The notes under the pieces are model-generated. The model searched no databases and was not told the origin of the DNA. It saw only the letters and a program-made list of their open reading frames with translations. A DNA stretch of 33,050 nucleotides from Candidatus Sediminicultor quintus (GTDB lineage Bacteria > Atribacterota > Phoenicimicrobiia > Phoenicimicrobiales > Phoenicimicrobiaceae): the NCBI GenBank assembly GCA_001773955.1, contig MEYH01000092.1, positions 6,355 to 39,404 on the forward strand, written 5' to 3'. Made by a program: the position numbers and the translations under genes. Positions 26,613-33,050 of the stretch are shown piece by piece; within the stretch, counting starts at the first letter, position 1; every line of letters begins with the position of its first letter.

Positions 26613-28094
26613 TTAACTGGCACTTTTTAATAGTTTCTCCTGTGTTGTCTCTCCTCTTCCATATTCCGCAATAACAGTTCCTCTTCGCATTGCGAAAATA
26701 CGGTCAGCCATAGCTAAAATTTCTGGTAACTCAGAAGATATCATAAGGATTCCTACTCCTTCCTTAGTCAACTGATTAAAAAGTTGAAAAATCTCGGCTT
26801 TTGTTCCTACGTCAATACCTCGTGTGGGTTCATCAAAAATCAAAATCTTCGATCCACTACACAACCATTTGGATAAGGCAACTTTCTGCTGATTACCACC
26901 ACTAAGATGCATGAGCTTTCTAGTCAGGTCAGGAGGATGAATACGCAGTTCATTAACGTATTTTTCTCCTACCCGCCGTTCTTTTCGGTGCTTGAGCAGA
27001 CCTAACTGTGAGATTCCTTTTAGACTGGCTAAAGTTATGTTTGACACTACGGACATTGGGTGTATGAGGCCATCTTTTCTATCTCTGGTGAGATAACCCA
27101 ATCCTAATCCGATTGCCTTTTCAGGAGAAGATATAGTAACTTTTCTACCATTAATATAGATTTTACCACTATCAATCTTTTCCAATCCAAATAATGCACG
27201 GACAAGGGTAGTACACCCAGCTCCTAGTAAACCAAAAATGCCCACTATTTCTCCTTCATGTAAGGTGAAGTCCACATGGTTGAGGGCCCCTTTTATCTCC
27301 AGTCCTTGCACCTTCAAAATAGGCTTACCAGGGCGCGTTTCCTCTTTAGGAAACTGTTCTTTAAGCTCTCTTCCCACCATCATCCGAATAATAGTATCCT
27401 CGTCGGCTTCATTCACGGGTAATGTAGCAATCTTCTTTCCATCTCTCAAAACAGTTACTCGCTGGCCCACTAAGGGAACCTCGGACAAGTGATGGGAGAT
27501 ATAAATAATAGAGATCCCTCGTTCGCGCAATTCATTTACGAGGTTAAAAAGTTGTTGCCGCTCCTCTTCTGATAGAGCTGATGTAGGTTCGTCAAAGAGT
27601 AGAATCTGTTCATTTAAAGATAAAACTTTAGCGATTTCTACGAGTTGTTGCTCAGCCAGACCAAGATGCCTTATAGGCACAGTAGAGTCAATATTTAAGT
27701 TCAGTCTTTTCAAAATTTGTTGAGCCTCTTTATATATTCCTGGCCAATCAATAAAGAAAAACCTACGTCTGGGTAATCTACCTAAAAAGATGTTCTCGGC
27801 TACGCTCAGGCTGGGAATGAGACTCAACTCTTGATAAACCATACCGATTCCCAGTGAACGAGCATGATAAGGGCTGGTTATTTCGACTTGTTTACCTCGG
27901 AGGATGATACGGCCACTATCTTTGGGCAAAGAACCGCTAAGGATCTTCACTAGGGTAGATTTACCAGCACCATTTTCACCCAAGAGAACATGGGTTTCTC
28001 CTTTATAAAGGTCAAAATCAACATGATCCAGAGCATGAACCCCCGGGAAACTTTTGTCAATGGCTTCTAATCGCAATAAAGGCTCTCTTGGCAT
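26613..28094 (-). CDS. sugar ABC transporter ATP-binding protein (double NBD, RbsA/MglA-like)
   Basis: GENGAGKSTLVKIL, ILLFDEPTSALSEEE, LSGGNQQKVALSKWL, ILIFDEPTRGIDVGTK. ATG at 28094 (MPREPLLRLEAIDKSFPGV) with AAAGGAGAGG upstream is preferred over 28262. Confidence 0.93.
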   Translation of the reverse strand: MPREPLLRLEAIDKSFPGVHALDHVDFDLYKGETHVLLGENGAGKSTLVKILSGSLPKDSGRIILRGKQVEITSPYHARSLGIGMVYQELSLIPSLSVAENIFLGRLPRRRFFFIDWPGIYKEAQQILKRLNLNIDSTVPIRHLGLAEQQLVEIAKVLSLNEQILLFDEPTSALSEEERQQLFNLVNELRERGISIIYISHHLSEVPLVGQRVTVLRDGKKIATLPVNEADEDTIIRMMVGRELKEQFPKEETRPGKPILKVQGLEIKGALNHVDFTLHEGEIVGIFGLLGAGCTTLVRALFGLEKIDSGKIYINGRKVTISSPEKAIGLGLGYLTRDRKDGLIHPMSVVSNITLASLKGISQLGLLKHRKERRVGEKYVNELRIHPPDLTRKLMHLSGGNQQKVALSKWLCSGSKILIFDEPTRGIDVGTKAEIFQLFNQLTKEGVGILMISSELPEILAMADRIFAMRRGTVIAEYGRGETTQEKLLKSAS

Positions 28095-28342
28095 TCCTCT
28101 TCCTCTCCTTTCAGCAAAATAAGCATACTGCACTATTGTAGGTCCACAAGATAAACGAATAACTATCCATATTTTTATGGGTCTTAGCAGTGTTCTATGT
28201 TGGAAAGCCACCCGTTTACTTATTCTGCACAGCAACATTATCGAAAAATTGAAAAATCTCATATTTACAAGAGATACAACACTAAATGTACAAAAAAACA
28301 GATGATAGAAATCAACTTATATTAAGTTTGTTATAAAGACGT

Positions 28343-28373
28343 AGAAGGGGCCCTTTATAGAGGGACCCCTTCT
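28343..28373 (-). other. stem-loop immediately 3' of the SBP stop codon
   Basis: AGAAGGGG/CCCCTTCT plus CCC/GGG with one bulged nucleotide and 8-nt loop; no clear U-tract on the minus strand. Confidence 0.6.
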
Positions 28374-28382
28374 TGCCACAGC

Positions 28383-29516
28383 TTATTTTGCCAGATATTC
28401 AGCCTTGATTGCATCCCAGTCTATAGGCTCAAGCTTTGGAGTAGGATAAAATTCATCCGCATTTTCCTTGTACATTGTCCTGGGCCTGATGTCGAAAACC
28501 GGAGGAACATCGACTCCCAGAGCTGCCCTAACCGCATATTCGACTCCGTACCAACCCCAGTCCGCAAATCCATGAGTTGTTTCTGCCACCATTCTTCCTT
28601 CGCGCACCCTCTCCGCTGACTCCGGTGTAACATCATTGGTGAATATTTTCACCTCATCTTGCCTGCCCGCAGCCTCAGCAGCTAGCATTGCACCCATACC
28701 CATCTCATTAGACGCCGCCCACATAAAATCAAGCGTTCCTTTCGGATTGGCTGTGAGAAAATCTTCCGCTGCCTTGATACCTTTCTCTCGATTCCAGTCT
28801 GCTGCCAAGGTGCCCACTATTTTGATACCTGGATACTCATCAATCACTTTGTGAAAACCGACTAATCGAGCTTGAGAGAAGAAACCACCAGCAACTCCCT
28901 CGATAATGGTTCCGGTTGCTTTTATAGCTGCTTTTTCTTCTGGGGTGACAGTAGCATATAGATCTTGCCACCATTTTAGATCAAGATAGGTTCCTGGTAC
29001 AACCGCAACTTTTCTCCCTGTACCTAACACACCCGGTCCACCAAAGTAATCCAGCACGGAATAAGCAGAGATTTCAGCTGCCATGCCATTATCGAAGCCA
29101 ATATAAGAGGCTACCTCAACTCCTGCAATGGGCTCTAGTAAGTTTACAATTATCACCGGGATACCTGCTTTATTAGCTTTACGAATAGCCGGAATAATCA
29201 CTTCAACTTCTATAGGCGAGATGGCAATTACATCTACCTTCATCTGAATAAAGTCTTCAATAATTGCCACCTGATCTCCAAAAGCTATATGTGAGGCCGG
29301 AGCCCGATAGAGCAGAGTAACAGGAATTCCATTAAGACTAGCATCGTAAGCACCTACCTCGAAGTAATGTGTTGCAGTTCTAAAGACCCCGGTGATATCA
29401 GGTGGTGTCCAACCTATAACTATTTCCTTGGGTAATTCTTTTGCAAATACCCCAAACGAACTTAAAGTTACTAACAAAGCGACAACAAGAATTATTAATA
29501 AACTTTTCTTTATCAC
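28383..29516 (-). CDS. periplasmic sugar-binding protein of ABC transporter
   Basis: 377 aa; signal peptide KKSLLIILVVALLVTLSSFGVFA; AIIEDFIQMKVDVIAISPIEVEVIIPAIRKANKAGIPVI; GTG start with GGGAGG upstream. Confidence 0.9.
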   Translation of the reverse strand: MIKKSLLIILVVALLVTLSSFGVFAKELPKEIVIGWTPPDITGVFRTATHYFEVGAYDASLNGIPVTLLYRAPASHIAFGDQVAIIEDFIQMKVDVIAISPIEVEVIIPAIRKANKAGIPVIIVNLLEPIAGVEVASYIGFDNGMAAEISAYSVLDYFGGPGVLGTGRKVAVVPGTYLDLKWWQDLYATVTPEEKAAIKATGTIIEGVAGGFFSQARLVGFHKVIDEYPGIKIVGTLAADWNREKGIKAAEDFLTANPKGTLDFMWAASNEMGMGAMLAAEAAGRQDEVKIFTNDVTPESAERVREGRMVAETTHGFADWGWYGVEYAVRAALGVDVPPVFDIRPRTMYKENADEFYPTPKLEPIDWDAIKAEYLAK

Positions 29517-29585
29517 CTTTCAATACCTCCCTTTAATTAAAATTACCTTAATCATCTGCAAGTAAACTAAATACATTTTATTTCA

Positions 29586-29648
29586 TAATCACCCCCTTCT
29601 TTTAAAAATTATAATTTATATAGTTATTTGTAATCACCCCCTTCTTTT
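29586..29648. repeat. two direct copies of TAATCACCCCCTTCTTTT, 45 bp apart
   Basis: Copies at 29586-29603 and 29631-29648; the minus strand reads AAAAGAAGGGGGTGATTA, Shine-Dalgarno-like. Confidence 0.7.
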
Positions 29649-29756
29649 TTATAATTAAAGCTGATGATAATTATGAGCAGCCTTCCTATACTATATGCTC
29701 TTTCTGGTATATATTATTTTCCTTGCATTTCATCTATTTTCTAAAATAATATTTAC

Positions 29757-30350
29757 TTAATAATTAGGATTATCTATTACTTTAATTTGCCCATCTTTCT
29801 CTATAATTAATTTACTAAATCCTTTGCTCTTAATAATTCCATAATTATGTCCGGCTTCACCAGGGTAAACCGCAAAAAAGATTAATGGCGTATTCCCAGT
29901 ATTTATCGTCCTATGAGCCCAATATGGAGGAATATAGGATATGCTACCTGATTGCATATCAAGGACCTTAACTTCTCTATCTTTCTTCTGCATTAATAAT
30001 TTACCTGTTCCCTGCAATACTAAATATATTTCCGCAGTATCTTCCTGTGCATGAAAATGTCCTTTGGTCATATGGTATTCGTTACCTATTCGTCCAGGAT
30101 AAATAATACTGGTGCAGTGCTGTAGATGCCCATATTTTTCAGGAACATCTATATTGTAGACTCTATATATTAAGCGATCACCCTCATTAATTATCTTCCT
30201 GGCAGCTTCTAAATCATGATACATTCCTTCCATATCGCTCAAATGGCGAATTAATATATTACAATTTCCAAGAATCTCACCCGTATTAAAATTTAAATAA
30301 TTATTAAAAGGTTCCATTAATCTGTATCTATCCTTTCTTTTAAATTTCAT
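29757..30350 (-). CDS. cupin-type glucose-6-phosphate isomerase-like protein
   Basis: 197 aa; YHMTKGHFHAQEDTAEIYLVLQGTGKLLMQ, YIPPYWAHRTINTG, PGEAGHNYGII: archaeal-type cupin GPI motifs. Confidence 0.8.
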   Translation of the reverse strand: MKFKRKDRYRLMEPFNNYLNFNTGEILGNCNILIRHLSDMEGMYHDLEAARKIINEGDRLIYRVYNIDVPEKYGHLQHCTSIIYPGRIGNEYHMTKGHFHAQEDTAEIYLVLQGTGKLLMQKKDREVKVLDMQSGSISYIPPYWAHRTINTGNTPLIFFAVYPGEAGHNYGIIKSKGFSKLIIEKDGQIKVIDNPNY

Positions 30351-30378
30351 TATTAAAGGTTATCTAACCTTCATAAAT

Positions 30379-31935
30379 TTAGATAGAAGAAGGCTCCTTC
30401 AATTGAGCAAGCCTTTGAAAAGTATTATTAAGATTATCAATTAAATCAATATATATTTCAGCATATTGCTTATAGTGGTCATGATGTTCGGTACGGGGTT
30501 CTATTCGATCTTTAACCTGAACAAATTTTTGTGAAGTTTTGGCTAAGTCATCAAATAGCCGCACAGCGTAGCCGCCAATAATTGCACTACCTAAAATAGC
30601 TGGTTCTTGTCGAGTCACTATAGTATACGGAATATTAAGAGTGTCTGCCTTTATTTGGTTCCATAACTTACTCTTTGATCCCCCACCCAAAGCTCGAACT
30701 TCTTTAAATTCAATATCAGGATAGAGATTTTTCATAATTTTCAAATAGTAGTAGTACTCATAAGCTATACCCTCAAGAATGGATCGGTAAAAATGATTTT
30801 TACTCTGTCCCCAACTAAATCCAACCCAACTCCCTCTCAAGTTGGGTTGAGCTGGTAAGACTCTTCCCCCCAAATGAGGTATAAAGAGCAACCTATCACT
30901 GCCAGGTGATACTTCAGAAACCCGCTTATCGAGAAATTCATAAAAATCCTGGCCTTTAGCTTCAGCTTCCTTTTTCTCTTGATGGGCTATTTCATCTCTA
31001 AACCATCTTAGACAAAGCCCTCCACCATTTATGAAAGCAATGGGGTTCCACAGGTTTTGAATAACTGACCGGGAACACATTACAGTTTTATATTTTAGAT
31101 CGGGTGAAAATTCATTAGTACAACTGGCTAAAACCGACGCGGTGCCAGCCACATCAAAAATAATCCCCGGTTTAACTATTCCTGCTCCTAAATAACTGGT
31201 AGTGGTATCCCCAGCACCAGCTGCAATAGGAATGCCTTCAATTAAACCACAATGATTAGCAGCTTCCTTACTTAAATGTCCAATGATATCCCAGGGTTTA
31301 ACTATCCGTGGTAGTTTTTCCACTGGAATACTAAATATATCACATAATTCATTATCCCAAATCATTTCTTGGATATTAGCGAAACCAGTATAATGGAGAT
31401 AAGTATAATCTATAAAAGCATCAAAAGCATTCAAACCGGCCATCTTCCCGGCAACATAACATCCCGGGACCACAAATTTAGCTATCTTTTGGAAAACTTC
31501 CGGACACTCCTCTTTCCACCATAATATTTTCGGACCATGGGCATAGGTTGGCGGACAACCGGTCTTTTTAAGTACTTCCTTTCCTGCTTTTCTCTGCATT
31601 AATTGAATATAAGGTTCACAACGAGTATCCAGCCAGGAATCATAACGAGCTACCGGATTCCAATTTTTATCAATCATACCGATCCCGGACATCTGACCAT
31701 CTACCGCTATGGCCGAAATTTCATTGGGTCTTATACCTGATTTTTCCATTACTCGACGGATAGTTTTTACTGCTGAGCTGTAAAAATCCTCAAGTTCCTG
31801 CTCGACCCAACTAGGCTTTGGATAATAGAGCGAAGACTCTTCGTAAGCCTGAGCTAACAGAACTCCTTCTGTGTCAAAAAGACCTGCTTTTGTTCCTGCA
31901 GTCCCTATATCTACACCAATTAGATAGTCTGTCAT
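30379..31935 (-). CDS. FGGY-family carbohydrate kinase (xylulokinase-like)
   Basis: 518 aa; LIGVDIGTAGTKAGLFD, IAVDGQMSGIGMID, AGAGDTTTSYLGAGIV, ALGGGSKSKLWNQIKAD. Confidence 0.9.
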   Translation of the reverse strand: MTDYLIGVDIGTAGTKAGLFDTEGVLLAQAYEESSLYYPKPSWVEQELEDFYSSAVKTIRRVMEKSGIRPNEISAIAVDGQMSGIGMIDKNWNPVARYDSWLDTRCEPYIQLMQRKAGKEVLKKTGCPPTYAHGPKILWWKEECPEVFQKIAKFVVPGCYVAGKMAGLNAFDAFIDYTYLHYTGFANIQEMIWDNELCDIFSIPVEKLPRIVKPWDIIGHLSKEAANHCGLIEGIPIAAGAGDTTTSYLGAGIVKPGIIFDVAGTASVLASCTNEFSPDLKYKTVMCSRSVIQNLWNPIAFINGGGLCLRWFRDEIAHQEKKEAEAKGQDFYEFLDKRVSEVSPGSDRLLFIPHLGGRVLPAQPNLRGSWVGFSWGQSKNHFYRSILEGIAYEYYYYLKIMKNLYPDIEFKEVRALGGGSKSKLWNQIKADTLNIPYTIVTRQEPAILGSAIIGGYAVRLFDDLAKTSQKFVQVKDRIEPRTEHHDHYKQYAEIYIDLIDNLNNTFQRLAQLKEPSSI

Positions 31936-31969
31936 CTAGTCAACCTCCTTAAAAAATTGACTCTCTTCG

Positions 31970-32722
31970 CTATTTTGCGGTATAACCACCATCAATAGAA
32001 AAGACAGAGCCGGTTGCGTATCCTAAATTATCAGAAGCCATGGCTAAAATTGCTGCGGCTATCTCTTCTGGTCTTCCTAATCTATTTAAGGGGCGGCATT
32101 CTTCAAGTTTACGTCTTTCCTTTTCTGGATCTTTAGATCTTTTTAAAGCATTTTTAACTAATGGAGTTTCTGTTGTTCCCGGGCATACTGCATTAACCCG
32201 CACACCTTTCCTGGCAAAGTCTACAGCCATGCTTTTAGTCAGAGAAATAACTCCTGCTTTGGAAACATTATAAGCTACCTGACCAGCAATACCTACAAGA
32301 CCAGCCTCAGAAGCAACATTAACCACTACACCGCCATTCCCCTTAAGCATAATAGGTATGACATAATGGGAACAAAGATACATACCTTTTAGATTTACGG
32401 CTATCACTTTATCCCATTCTTCTTCTGGTGTTTCGATTACATCACCCTGATAATATATTCCAGCATTATTAACTAAAATATCTATCCTGCCAAATCTATT
32501 CATGACATCTTTAACTACATTCTTCACACTTTCGCTGTTGGCTACGTTTATTTCAATGAAAAAGGCATCCCCACCAATTAAAGAAATAGTCTGTTTACCT
32601 TTTTTAATATCAATATCAGCTACAACGACTTTGGCACCTTTTTCTGCAAAAGCTATAGCTGTGGCCTTGCCAATTCCCACGGCGGCTCCCGTAACTATAA
32701 CCACTTTATTTTCGAAACTCAC
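31970..32722 (-). CDS. short-chain dehydrogenase/reductase
   Basis: 250 aa; TGAAVGIGKATAIAFAEKGA, NNAGIYY, YNVSKAGV; GTG start with GGAGG upstream. Confidence 0.92.
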   Translation of the reverse strand: MSFENKVVIVTGAAVGIGKATAIAFAEKGAKVVVADIDIKKGKQTISLIGGDAFFIEINVANSESVKNVVKDVMNRFGRIDILVNNAGIYYQGDVIETPEEEWDKVIAVNLKGMYLCSHYVIPIMLKGNGGVVVNVASEAGLVGIAGQVAYNVSKAGVISLTKSMAVDFARKGVRVNAVCPGTTETPLVKNALKRSKDPEKERRKLEECRPLNRLGRPEEIAAAILAMASDNLGYATGSVFSIDGGYTAK

Positions 32723-32734
32723 GGTTTTACCTCC

Positions 32735-32766
32735 TTTAATATAAATCGTTTAAAATTTATATTAAA
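32735..32766. promoter_or_regulatory. perfect 12-bp inverted repeat upstream of the SDR gene (candidate operator or RNA hairpin)
   Basis: TTTAATATAAAT-CGTTTAAA-ATTTATATTAAA. Confidence 0.5.
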
Positions 32767-32803
32767 ATAACGTTAATCATACAATCTTTACATTCATCGA
32801 ACT

Positions 32804-33050
32804 TCAGATAATACGTTCAAAATATTTTAAGCCCATAATGCTTTCGGCAGCATATTGATCAAAAATATTCTCTGAAATTCCTCCTTCAAGTGCAAGGTAA
32901 GGATCAGAAACTGGTGGTAATGGCTCTAAAGTCAATGCATATTGATAATTTATTTCCTTCAATGCTTTAATAAGCGCTTTAAAGTTTATATGTCCTCTTC
33001 CTACTGAACACCGATTACTATCTGCTATATGAACATTAATCAGGTTGTTT
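32804..33050 (-). CDS. sugar phosphate isomerase/epimerase-like TIM-barrel protein, N-terminus beyond the window
   Basis: Open frame from the right edge to TGA at 32804: NNLINVHIADSNRCSVGRGHINFKALIKALKEINYQYALTLEPLPPVSDPYLALEGG...GLKYFERII*. Confidence 0.8.
   Translation of the reverse strand, partial: NNLINVHIADSNRCSVGRGHINFKALIKALKEINYQYALTLEPLPPVSDPYLALEGGISENIFDQYAAESIMGLKYFERII

Noticed and set aside
1-33050. CRISPR arrays, tRNA/rRNA genes, transposases or phage genes
   Set aside because: No regular repeat-spacer pattern, cloverleaf-like gene, or transposase/integrase/phage protein was recognised while reading the window.

Overview
All supported protein-coding genes in this 33 kb AT-rich window lie on the minus strand. 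Read in transcription order from the right edge, there are five blocks. (1) A carbohydrate operon with a partial TIM-barrel sugar epimerase, SDR, FGGY kinase, cupin G6P-isomerase-like protein, periplasmic sugar-binding protein, RbsA-like ATPase, RbsC-like permease, aldehyde:ferredoxin oxidoreductase (AOR), MoaD/ThiS-like protein and D-2-hydroxyacid dehydrogenase. (2) A second sugar ABC locus with SDR, a long SBP, a double-NBD ATPase, two permeases and a DeoR regulator, containing two small gene remnants. (3) A PfpI/DJ-1 protein and a LiaF-like membrane protein. (4) A possible envelope-trafficking operon: duplicated FtsX/LolE-like permeases around a LolD-like ATPase, a third permease, a LolA-like periplasmic protein and an outer-membrane beta-barrel, followed by hybrid cluster protein (hcp). 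(5) A fatty-acid synthesis block with FabK, a FabK/NMO-like paralog, FabH and FabF, then a partial NADPH-dependent FMN reductase/flavodoxin-like gene. The main observations are: near-identical promoter-plus-leader cassettes upstream of fabH and fabK; a LolA-like/beta-barrel/ABC operon; AOR plus a MoaD-like protein inside a sugar-uptake operon; tandem Shine-Dalgarno-like repeats with a Met-Lys-stop mini-ORF; and a perfect 12-bp inverted repeat upstream of an SDR gene. No tRNA, rRNA, CRISPR or transposase was recognised. Identity values are by-eye counts; no searches were run.
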